This document shows positions 7,386 through 14,108 of a stretch of DNA of 18,642 nucleotides, piece by piece. Location: contig CAMORE010000033.1 in NCBI GenBank assembly GCA_946623365.1, positions 1 through 18,642 of the forward strand, given 5' to 3'. The notes beneath the pieces are model-generated. The model did no database searches and was not told the origin of the DNA. It was given only the letters and a program-made list of their open reading frames with translations. The DNA is from an uncultured Acinetobacter sp. Its GTDB lineage: Bacteria; Cyanobacteriota; Vampirovibrionia; Gastranaerophilales; Gastranaerophilaceae. The position numbers were made by a program, and so were the translations under genes. Numbering within the stretch: position 1 is the first letter of the stretch; every line of letters starts with the position of its first letter.

Positions 7386-7739
7386 ATGGAATATAGAGAT
7401 TTGTCTTCAAACCCTGTAGCGGTTGTGTTGCAATTAGTCGGTGCGAAATGGAAAATTCTTGTTGTAAAGAACCTTCTTGTTAAGGAGATGAGATTTTCCG
7501 AGTTAAAAAAGAAACTGGGATGCACTTCAAAGGTTTTGGCTGCTTGCTTAAAAGAGATGGAAGATGACGGACTTGTAATCAGGGAAGAATCTGAGAATAA
7601 AAATAATTGTGTAGAATATTATTTGACAGATATAGGTTATACTTTGAAACCGGTCATTGATTCTATGCAAAAATGGGGTCAGGAATACAAAAAATTAAGA
7701 AAATTAATGGAAAAATATAATAATCAGGAGATGAAATGA
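7386..7739 (+). CDS. HxlR-family winged-helix transcriptional regulator
   Basis: A 117-residue DNA-binding regulator of the HxlR family (YodB/HypR relatives). Family features in order: NPVAVVLQLVGAKWKILVV with the GxKWK core near residue 20, MRFSELKKKLGCTSKVLAACLKEMEDDGLV as the helix-turn-helix and recognition region, a wing ending VEYYLTDIGYTL, and a C-terminal dimer helix. Many redox-sensing members have a Cys just before the Pro-Val near the N-terminus; here it is Asn10, though Cys36 and Cys45 could take part in sensing. The gene overlaps the next start by ATGA, so the two are translationally coupled and the regulator probably controls the hydrolase. No ribosome site precedes the ATG. The effector is unknown. 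Confidence 0.9.
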   Translation: MEYRDLSSNPVAVVLQLVGAKWKILVVKNLLVKEMRFSELKKKLGCTSKVLAACLKEMEDDGLVIREESENKNNCVEYYLTDIGYTLKPVIDSMQKWGQEYKKLRKLMEKYNNQEMK

Positions 7740-8401
7740 TGGAAATTAAATATTTGGGGCACAGTGCATTTGAAATAGCAACCGAAAAAAATAAAATTTT
7801 AATAGATCCGTTTTTGGTTCAAGTTCCTGACTATAAGCCTGAAAATATACAAGATATTTTTGTAACACATGGTCACAGTGATCATTTGGGAAGTGCGATA
7901 GAACTTTCATCCAAAACCGGAGCGCCGATAACTGCGGTATTTGAATTAGCTAATTATTGTGCGCGGCAAGGTGCTTCAATAAATAGTATGGGGCTAGGTG
8001 CGTGGAAAGAATACACTTGGGGCAGAGCAATTTTAGTTCCTGCTATCCATTCTTCTTCAACACCTGATGGTCAATATGCCGGATGTCCCTGCGGAATTAT
8101 TTTTGACATAGAAGGAAAAACTATTTATCATGCAGGCGATACGTGTTTAAATTCCGAGATGAAAGTTATAGGTGATCTTTATCAGCCGGATATTTCTATG
8201 CTTCCGATTGGCGGTACGTATACAATGGATGTTGAACATGCAGCTATTGCAGCGGAGTGGCTTCAGACAACTTGTGTTATTCCGATGCATTACAATACTT
8301 TTGATGCTATAAAAACTGATATTAATGAATTTGTAAGAAGATTTAGAGAAGAAGGGAAAATTCCGGCGGTTATTCCTGTAAACCAGTCATTACAAGATTA
8401 A
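7736..8401 (+). CDS. UPF0173-type metal-dependent hydrolase (metallo-beta-lactamase fold)
   Basis: A 221-residue member of the UPF0173 branch of the metallo-beta-lactamase superfamily, cytosolic and of unknown substrate. Metal ligands: THGHSDHLG (His45, His47, Asp49, His50), HAGDT (His132, Asp135) and the late His185 in PMHYNTF. The N-terminus IKYLGHSAFEI is typical of the family and the length is normal (about 225). The AGGAG site (7726-7730) serves either the ATG at 7736 or the one at 7739; the second matches the family start better and the protein is the same but for one Met. It is coupled to the HxlR-type gene by a stop/start overlap, suggesting a small two-gene unit answering a shared signal. 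Related enzymes act on varied esters, phosphates or lactones. Confidence 0.92.
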   Translation: MMEIKYLGHSAFEIATEKNKILIDPFLVQVPDYKPENIQDIFVTHGHSDHLGSAIELSSKTGAPITAVFELANYCARQGASINSMGLGAWKEYTWGRAILVPAIHSSSTPDGQYAGCPCGIIFDIEGKTIYHAGDTCLNSEMKVIGDLYQPDISMLPIGGTYTMDVEHAAIAAEWLQTTCVIPMHYNTFDAIKTDINEFVRRFREEGKIPAVIPVNQSLQD

Positions 8402-8421
8402 ATACGCGCTATAATAACTGC

Positions 8422-8463
8422 TAGCTTAAAATATCTTAACTATTTGAAATATCTTATAGCTTA
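8422..8463 (+). repeat. Nested direct repeats (A-B-spacer-B-A) upstream of fliF
   Basis: TAGCTTA (8422-8428) and AAATATCTTA (8429-8438), then 8 bases, then AAATATCTTA (8447-8456) and TAGCTTA (8457-8463). All copies are exact and in the same orientation, so two direct repeats are arranged symmetrically. They sit just after a TATAAT (8410-8415), in the predicted fliF leader. The last part also forms a hairpin (stem 8454-8460 with 8465-8471) that buries the upstream ATG at 8468. Confidence 0.6.
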
Positions 8464-8500
8464 GGCTATGATATTAATGAATAATAGTGCGTGGGGAGAT

Positions 8501-10060
8501 ATGGAAAATAATTATTTTGCACTTTTAGCTAATGATATGAAGAAATTGTGGAATGGGCTTGACGGAGGTCAGAAATTCGGCATGCTTATTCTTATAGTTG
8601 TCACTATTATTGTTGCCACTTTTTTCTTGTCAAAGGCTTTGGAACCTGATTGGGTAGTTTTGTATTCCGATTTGAGTGAAGTTGATTCTATTAATATTGT
8701 TGAAAGTATGAAAAAAAACGGATTCAGGTATAAAGTTTCCGAAGACAGAAAATCAATACTTGTGCCATCAAATATAAGGGATGAGATGCGGGTTTTTGTC
8801 GCAGAAAACGATTTGATAAAGAATCAAGATACAGGATTTGAATTGTTGGATAATATGCAGCTCGGTTCAACAGATTTTAAGAATAAGTTGACCAAACAGC
8901 GTATATTTCAAGGTGAACTGACAAGAACAATTGAAAAAATTCAGGGTATTAAATATGCCAGAGTGCAGTTAGCCGAACCTGAACGCTCTATTTTTGATGA
9001 TAGTGATGAAAAGCCGACCGCATCTGTTGTGCTGGTTCTGGAACCGGGTTTTAAGATAAAGGCTTCTCAAGTAAAAGCCGTAAAGAATTTGGTTGCTTAT
9101 TCTGTCCCGAGAATGACTCCCGAACAAGTATTTATAACAGATCAAAACGGTAACAATTTGTCAGATGAAACCTCTAAAAATTCAACAGATATGGAGAGTT
9201 TTAAAAGTAATCTTGAACGTGAAACCGCAAAGAAAGTTGCATCTGTTCTTGAACGAATTGTGGGAAAGAAAAACGTTTCAGTTCAAGTAAATGCTGATAT
9301 AGACTTTAATTCTGCAAAGGCTACAATTGAAAGTTATATTCCATTGACAGATGAAAAAGGAACAGGAGTTGTGACAAGTTCTCAAACAGAAGTTGAAACA
9401 TATGAAAATCCGAATAATGTTCAAAACCCGCAAAATTTGACGCCTCCTGTAACAGTTAACAGGAATCTGAATTATTCAAAACAAAAAACAGCTGTAAATT
9501 ACAGTGTTTCAAAAGAAGTTAAACAAGTTGTGTATGCTCCGGGTACGATAAAAAGACTTTCTATAGCAGTTGCTGTGAATAAAGTCCTGACAGATGCAGA
9601 AAAGGATGAAGTAAAAAGTTTAATTCAATCTGCTGCAGGTATAGATTATTCAAGAGGTGATGTAATATCTGTGTCAGGTTTACAGTTTGAGGGTGCGAAG
9701 GTTGATCAGGAATCTCAAGAAGATTTCATGAAGCAATATGAATTAAATCAATGGTTCTATTTCATAGGCTCTTCTGTAGTACCTTTAATAATTGTATTAT
9801 TACTTGGCGGATTTGCTCTTCTTATTTTCAGAAGCTTTGTAAATAAACTTCCAAATGGCAAAAGAATTGAGCGTAGAATAGAAGAAGTAAGAGTCGAAGA
9901 GCCTGAAGATACAGTTCCTGTTGAAGATTCTCCAAGAGTTGCATTTGACCAAAAAGAAATAAGGTCTCAAAAAGATCAAAGTATAAATGAGCTTAACGAA
10001 GCTGTAATGGCAGCTCCGGAAGAAGCTGCAAAATTATTGGTATCATTTATTAAAGATTAG
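8501..10060 (+). CDS. fliF: Flagellar MS-ring protein FliF
   Basis: Forms the membrane ring at the base of the flagellum, around the export gate. From the ATG at 8501 it has 519 residues. There are two membrane spans, about residues 26-46 (MLILIVVTIIVATFFL) and 425-445 (SVVPLIIVLLLGGFALLIF), flanking the periplasmic ring-building domains. Family text includes LYSDLSEVDS and ARVQLAEPERSIF. The cytoplasmic tail ends in the FliG-binding segment NELNEAVMAAPEEAAKLL. An in-frame ATG at 8468 gives 530 residues but has no ribosome site and lies in a hairpin. The 8501 start has GGGGAG 4 bases before it, so I chose it. It is the first gene of fliFGHI. fliE, flgB and flgC are not upstream. Confidence 0.95.
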   Translation: MENNYFALLANDMKKLWNGLDGGQKFGMLILIVVTIIVATFFLSKALEPDWVVLYSDLSEVDSINIVESMKKNGFRYKVSEDRKSILVPSNIRDEMRVFVAENDLIKNQDTGFELLDNMQLGSTDFKNKLTKQRIFQGELTRTIEKIQGIKYARVQLAEPERSIFDDSDEKPTASVVLVLEPGFKIKASQVKAVKNLVAYSVPRMTPEQVFITDQNGNNLSDETSKNSTDMESFKSNLERETAKKVASVLERIVGKKNVSVQVNADIDFNSAKATIESYIPLTDEKGTGVVTSSQTEVETYENPNNVQNPQNLTPPVTVNRNLNYSKQKTAVNYSVSKEVKQVVYAPGTIKRLSIAVAVNKVLTDAEKDEVKSLIQSAAGIDYSRGDVISVSGLQFEGAKVDQESQEDFMKQYELNQWFYFIGSSVVPLIIVLLLGGFALLIFRSFVNKLPNGKRIERRIEEVRVEEPEDTVPVEDSPRVAFDQKEIRSQKDQSINELNEAVMAAPEEAAKLLVSFIKD

Positions 10061-10063
10061 AAG

Positions 10064-10071
10064 AAAGGAGG
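10064..10071 (+). promoter_or_regulatory. Strong Shine-Dalgarno far from the fliG start
   Basis: AAAGGAGG, near-perfect complement to the 16S tail, just after the fliF stop. Only GTG-AAT-AAG-TGA (10076-10087) follows at normal distance. The fliG ATG at 10159 is 87 bases away, across a repeat element, and has no ribosome site of its own. Confidence 0.75.
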
Positions 10072-10072
10072 A

Positions 10073-10155
10073 CAAGTGAATAAGTGAGCCTGTGAATAAG
10101 GCAACAAGTGAATTTTAAATCACTCAATCACGGAACCACTCAATCACTCTTATAA
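10073..10155. repeat. Miniature interspersed repeat, copy 1 (fliF-fliG spacer)
   Basis: This 83-bp element begins CAAGTGAATAAGTGA and ends ACTCTTATAA; copy 2 between rplW and rplB (18440-18501) has the same ends. Inside are GTGAATAA-type units at 10076, 10092 and (diverged) 10108, then two exact CACTCAATCAC units (10121-10131, 10137-10147). These pair imperfectly with the first set (GTGAATAAGTG against CACTCAATCAC, 9 of 11), so the RNA can fold into a long weak hairpin. No ORF of note. Confidence 0.65.
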
Positions 10156-10158
10156 GCA

Positions 10159-11208
10159 ATGGGTATTGAAGAAATCAAAAAAGCCAAAGAGGAAGCTAAA
10201 AAAGTAATAACTCGTCCCAGCCAAAAGGTTGCGGCGCTGTTAATTGCGCTCGGTCCGACAACGGCTTCTGAAATACTCAAAAATATTAAAGATGATGATC
10301 TTCTGGAGCAAATAACGTTGGATATTGCTAATTTAGGTAAAGTTGCTGATGAAGATTTAAATGATATCTTAAATGAATTTAAAGCAGTTTTTCAAGCTAA
10401 AAATTTTGTTGCCTCAGGTGGTGTCAATTATGCAAAACAACTTCTTTCTCAGGCTTATGGCGATGCGGAAGCTTCCAAAATGCTCGAGAGGGTTAATTCA
10501 ATGGTTAACACAAATCCGTTTTATTTCTTAAATGAAGCGGATCCATCCCAGTTAGCAAATACTTTTGCAACAGAAAATCCACAGCTATTGGCATTAATTC
10601 TTGCATATATTCGGCCTGAATTGGCTGCACAAGTTTTAGCGTTTTTACCTCCGGATATTCAAGCAGTTGTATCAATGAAGATAGCTGATATGACTCCGAC
10701 AAATCCTGAAATTTTATCTACTATAGAAGATATTGTCGAAAGAAAATTCTCAGCATTGCTCGTTCAGGATTTTTCAAATGCAGGAGGTGTCGAATCTTTG
10801 GCTAATATTTTAAACTGCTGTGATAGAGGAACCGAAAAGAATATTATGGAATGGCTTGATATCGAAAATCAAGAAATGGCTCAACAAGTACGCGATTTGA
10901 TGTTCGTATTTGAAGATATAATAATACTTGATGACAGAGCTGTTCAAAGGCTGCTCAGAGAAATTGATACAAAAGAACTTGCTACGGCTTTAAAGGGTAC
11001 TAAAGATGAAATTAAAGATAAAATATTTAAAAACATGTCTGAAAGAGCAAGGCAAATGCTTAAGGATGATATGGAGTATCTGGGGCCTGTTCGTGCAAAA
11101 GAAGTTCAAGAAGCTCAGACAAATGTTGTTACCGCAATTAGAAATCTTGAGGCAACAGGAGAAATTACAATTACACGTGCCAGCGTAGAGGATGAATTAA
11201 TTGAGTAA
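10159..11208 (+). CDS. fliG: Flagellar motor switch protein FliG
   Basis: A 349-residue rotor protein linking the FliF ring to FliM and contacting the stator to make torque. Features in order: the N-terminal FliF-binding domain with VAALLIALGP, the middle armadillo domain with ENPQLLALILAY (the family EHPQ motif, here with Asn for His), and the C-terminal torque domain with DDRAVQRLLREID and MSERARQMLKDDMEYLGPVR, which keep the charged stator-facing residues. Length is close to the usual 330-345. A stop codon at 10153-10155 forbids any upstream start. Translation initiation is odd because the nearest strong ribosome site is 87 bases away beyond a repeat. Its 3' end overlaps the fliH start by 8 bases. 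Confidence 0.96.
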   Translation: MGIEEIKKAKEEAKKVITRPSQKVAALLIALGPTTASEILKNIKDDDLLEQITLDIANLGKVADEDLNDILNEFKAVFQAKNFVASGGVNYAKQLLSQAYGDAEASKMLERVNSMVNTNPFYFLNEADPSQLANTFATENPQLLALILAYIRPELAAQVLAFLPPDIQAVVSMKIADMTPTNPEILSTIEDIVERKFSALLVQDFSNAGGVESLANILNCCDRGTEKNIMEWLDIENQEMAQQVRDLMFVFEDIIILDDRAVQRLLREIDTKELATALKGTKDEIKDKIFKNMSERARQMLKDDMEYLGPVRAKEVQEAQTNVVTAIRNLEATGEITITRASVEDELIE

Positions 11209-11962
11209 CGGATTTTATAACAGATTTCATGGTAAAGAGATTCAATTCGGTGAAAGCTATGTTTTACCGATAGAGCAGTCTAAGGTTACGCTTTCACAGG
11301 CTAAAGTAAAACAAATCCTTGAAGAAACTGATGTGAAAGCTCAGCAGATTATTGATGCTGCGGAAAATAAAACTAAGATTATTGTAGAAACAGCAAATAC
11401 GGAAGCTACCAGAATCATTGAAGAAGCAAGAAAAAAAGCACAGGCGGAGTATGATCAAATTAGAGAGCAAGCTTATCAAGAAGGTTTTAAAAAGGGCGAA
11501 GAAGACGGTTTAGAAAGTTTTAACAAGAACGCTTCCGAGGGTTTGGAAGCTTTGGAAACTCTTGCAAACACTTCCTTTGATTTGAAAAAGAACATTATTG
11601 ATTCCGCTTCCAGAGATATTGTAGAGCTTGTTGTGACAATTGCAGATAAGGTTTGTCATGCAAAGTTTAATCCTCAAATATTGTATCAAATGACTTTAGA
11701 TGCAATAAAACTTTTAAATGAAAAAGAAAATATTACTATAATTGTAAGTCCTCAACTTGTTGATATTGTACAAAAAATGGTTCCGAATTTCAGAAGTTCT
11801 GTTCAAAACTTACAGACAGTAAGAATAATTGAAGATCCATCACTTTCAAAAGACGGGGTTATAGTTGAGACCCCTAATATTCGTTTAGATTCAAGAATCT
11901 CTACACAAATCGGAGAGCTTGCACAAAAAATGATAACAGGCGGCAATAATGGAATGGGATAA
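11201..11962 (+). CDS. fliH: Flagellar export ATPase regulator FliH
   Basis: A 253-residue FliH/YscL-type stalk protein that holds the FliI ATPase and directs it to the export gate. The N-terminal part is a charged helix, likely coiled coil at about residues 25-110 (ARKKAQAEYDQIREQAYQEG), followed by GFKKGEEDG, typical of the GxxxG-like helix packing in FliH. The C-terminal domain (about 130-253) has IVELVVTIADKV and IRLDSRISTQIGELAQKM. The start is TTG at 11201, overlapping the end of fliG; GAGG (11188-11191) lies 9 bases upstream and no in-frame ATG exists before about residue 165. FliH sequences diverge widely, so the call rests on position between fliG and fliI plus these features. Confidence 0.9.
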   Translation: MSNGFYNRFHGKEIQFGESYVLPIEQSKVTLSQAKVKQILEETDVKAQQIIDAAENKTKIIVETANTEATRIIEEARKKAQAEYDQIREQAYQEGFKKGEEDGLESFNKNASEGLEALETLANTSFDLKKNIIDSASRDIVELVVTIADKVCHAKFNPQILYQMTLDAIKLLNEKENITIIVSPQLVDIVQKMVPNFRSSVQNLQTVRIIEDPSLSKDGVIVETPNIRLDSRISTQIGELAQKMITGGNNGMG

Positions 11963-13274
11963 AAAAAAATATCTCGATATAATTGAGAGAACGCAAACGA
12001 TTAAAGAAATCGGAAAAATTACCGAGATTATAGGTTTGACAATAGAGTCAGACGGCCCAAAGTCATCGATAGGCGATTTATGTTATATATATAATGATTT
12101 TGGCGGTGAACCTACTATGGCAGAGGTAGTTGGATTTAAAAGAGATAAAATTCTTCTTATGCCGCTTGCATCACCTGATGGAATCCGCCCCGGAGCGCTT
12201 GTTGTAAATACCGGCGGTGCAATGAAAATAGGAGTCGGAAACCAGTTAATCGGAAGAGTTTTAGACGGACTGGGAAGACCAATTGATAATCTTGGGGAAA
12301 TACAATTTTCCGAGTATCGTTCTACTGTAGCAGATGCTATAAATCCGTTAAAAAGAAAACGTATTTCAGAGCCTCTTTCGTTGGGAATCAGAGCAATAGA
12401 CGGTTTTATGACAGTAGGCAAAGGTCAAAGAATGGGTATTTTTGCCGGCTCAGGAGTCGGGAAAAGTACGACAATAGGTATGATGGCTAAAAATACATCA
12501 GCACAATTGAATGTAATTGCTCTTATTGGCGAGCGAGGAAGAGAAGTAAAAGAATTTATTGAAGAAATACTCGGCCCTGAAGGAATGCAGCGTTCTATTG
12601 TAATCGCAGCAACATCAGAGCAGCCGTCTCTGGTAAAAATAAAAGCTGCATTTGTTGCAACTTCAATAGCTGAATATTTCAGAGATTTGGGTATGGATGT
12701 TTTATTTATGTTAGACTCGGTTACCCGTATTGCCATGGCACAAAGAGAAGTCGGATTGGCAATTGGCGAACCTCCGGCAACACGAGGATACACACCTTCT
12801 GTTTTTGCTCTTATGCCAAAACTTATGGAAAGAGCGGGTACGAATGATAAAGGTACAATTACGGGACTCTATACAGTTTTAGTAGAAGGTGATGACTTTA
12901 ATGAACCGATATCTGATACTGCGAGAAGTATTTTAGACGGTCATATCGTTTTATCAAGGGACTTGGCGCACAAAAATCATTATCCGGCAGTAGATGTATT
13001 ACAATCTTTAAGTCGTGTAATGGGTGATGTTACTACAAAGGAACACCGTGCCGCAGCAGGTGCATTAAGAAATCTTCTTGCTGTTCACAGAAAAAATGAG
13101 GATTTAATCAATATAGGAGCATATGTAAAAGGTTCGGATCCGAATTGCGATAAGGCAATTGCAATGATGAATGATATTGATGCATTTTTACTTCAATCCA
13201 CAAGCGATAAAATTGAGTATGATACAACAATTCAAAGTCTTATACAATTAGGTCAAATTGCAGGGGCTGCATAG
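11949..13274 (+). CDS. fliI: Flagellum-specific export ATPase FliI
   Basis: A 441-residue F1-beta-like ATPase that energises export of flagellar subunits. Walker A is GSGVGKST (167-174). The Walker B region is VLFMLDSVTRIAMAQREVG, followed by GEPPATRGYTPSVFALMPKL, characteristic of FliI/SctN rather than F1. The glutamate in IGERGREVKEF is kept. The C-terminal chaperone-binding part is of normal length. The ATG lies inside the end of fliH (14-bp overlap), with only weak ribosome-site sequence, so translation is probably coupled. It is the last gene of the run: fliJ, which often follows, is missing, and the next gene converges from the other strand 3 bp beyond the stop. Confidence 0.97.
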   Translation: MEWDKKKYLDIIERTQTIKEIGKITEIIGLTIESDGPKSSIGDLCYIYNDFGGEPTMAEVVGFKRDKILLMPLASPDGIRPGALVVNTGGAMKIGVGNQLIGRVLDGLGRPIDNLGEIQFSEYRSTVADAINPLKRKRISEPLSLGIRAIDGFMTVGKGQRMGIFAGSGVGKSTTIGMMAKNTSAQLNVIALIGERGREVKEFIEEILGPEGMQRSIVIAATSEQPSLVKIKAAFVATSIAEYFRDLGMDVLFMLDSVTRIAMAQREVGLAIGEPPATRGYTPSVFALMPKLMERAGTNDKGTITGLYTVLVEGDDFNEPISDTARSILDGHIVLSRDLAHKNHYPAVDVLQSLSRVMGDVTTKEHRAAAGALRNLLAVHRKNEDLINIGAYVKGSDPNCDKAIAMMNDIDAFLLQSTSDKIEYDTTIQSLIQLGQIAGAA

Positions 13275-13277
13275 CGT

Positions 13278-14108
13278 TTACATATCTAAGCCTAAGTCCA
13301 GAGTAGGAGCTTTTGCAACAATTGCACTGGATGAGATAATATCTACACCCGTTGATGCAATGTCGTGTACGGTCGATAAATTTACATTTCCGCTTGCTTC
13401 TACGATTGCTTTTCCGTTAATTAGTTTTACGCATTCTGTCATTTCATCTAATGTCATATTATCAAGCATAATTATATCTACATTACAATTGAGAGCTTCT
13501 TTAACCTGTGTAATAGTGTCACACTCAACTTCAATTTTATGCGCGTGTGATATATTTTGTTTTAATTTTTTAACTGCGTTTGTAAGTGAGCCAGAAAATT
13601 TAATATGATTGTCTTTAATCATAGCGCAGTCTGAAAGATTAAATCTGTGAAGAGCACCGCCTCCGATTTTAACGGAATATTTTTCAAAAGCTCTGAACCC
13701 CGGAGTAGTTTTTCTCGTGTCAACTATTTTGGCTTTGTATTCACCAATGGCAGTTTGATATTTATTTGTTTCTGTTGAAATACCGCTCATTCTCTGAACA
13801 TAGTTGAGTGCAGTTCTCTCTCCCATAAGAATGTATCTGGCAGGTCCGCTTATGTCTGCAATTTTATCACCTTTTTGAATTCTGTCGCCATCATTAAAAT
13901 AAAATTTTATATTAATTTTAGGAGAAAGAATTTTAAAGACTGTTTCAAAAACATTTTTCCCGCAAAATATTCCGTCGGCTCTTGTGTTAAGGGTGCATGA
14001 CATAACATCTTCTTCTGTTGTCAGGTAATCGGTTGTAATATCTCCAAAACCGATATCTTCTTGTAAAGCATTCTTGATGTGTTCCTCTATATAAAAATTA
14101 TTTAACAT
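13278..14108 (-). CDS. nadC: Quinolinate phosphoribosyltransferase NadC
   Basis: Converts quinolinate and PRPP to nicotinate mononucleotide, the last step unique to de novo NAD synthesis. From the ATG at 14108 it has 276 residues, normal for the family. Motifs: EDIGFGDITTDYL, ALNYVQRMSGIST, DTRKTTPGFRAFEKYSVKIGG, MIKDNHI, IEVECDT, DIIMLDNM, and the phosphate-binding end VEASGNVNLSTV with GVDIISSS. A longer reading from 14126 is possible, but AAGGGG lies 7 bases before the 14108 ATG, so I chose that. The start overlaps the nadB stop by 11 bp, so the two are coupled. The stop is 3 bp from the fliI stop on the opposite strand, leaving no room for a terminator. Confidence 0.96.
   Translation of the reverse strand: MLNNFYIEEHIKNALQEDIGFGDITTDYLTTEEDVMSCTLNTRADGIFCGKNVFETVFKILSPKINIKFYFNDGDRIQKGDKIADISGPARYILMGERTALNYVQRMSGISTETNKYQTAIGEYKAKIVDTRKTTPGFRAFEKYSVKIGGGALHRFNLSDCAMIKDNHIKFSGSLTNAVKKLKQNISHAHKIEVECDTITQVKEALNCNVDIIMLDNMTLDEMTECVKLINGKAIVEASGNVNLSTVHDIASTGVDIISSSAIVAKAPTLDLGLDM

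Noticed and set aside
10076..10087. Three-codon leader peptide GTG-AAT-AAG-TGA after AAAGGAGG
   Set aside because: Too short to call a gene; noted as a possible reinitiation site in the fliG finding.
12083..12793. Two open frames (112 and 122 codons) on the minus strand
   Set aside because: Shadows of fliI; the plus strand encodes clear Walker A and B motifs here.
13258..13608. 116-codon open frame on the plus strand
   Set aside because: Antisense to nadC, which has full family motifs on the minus strand; no ribosome site or family match.
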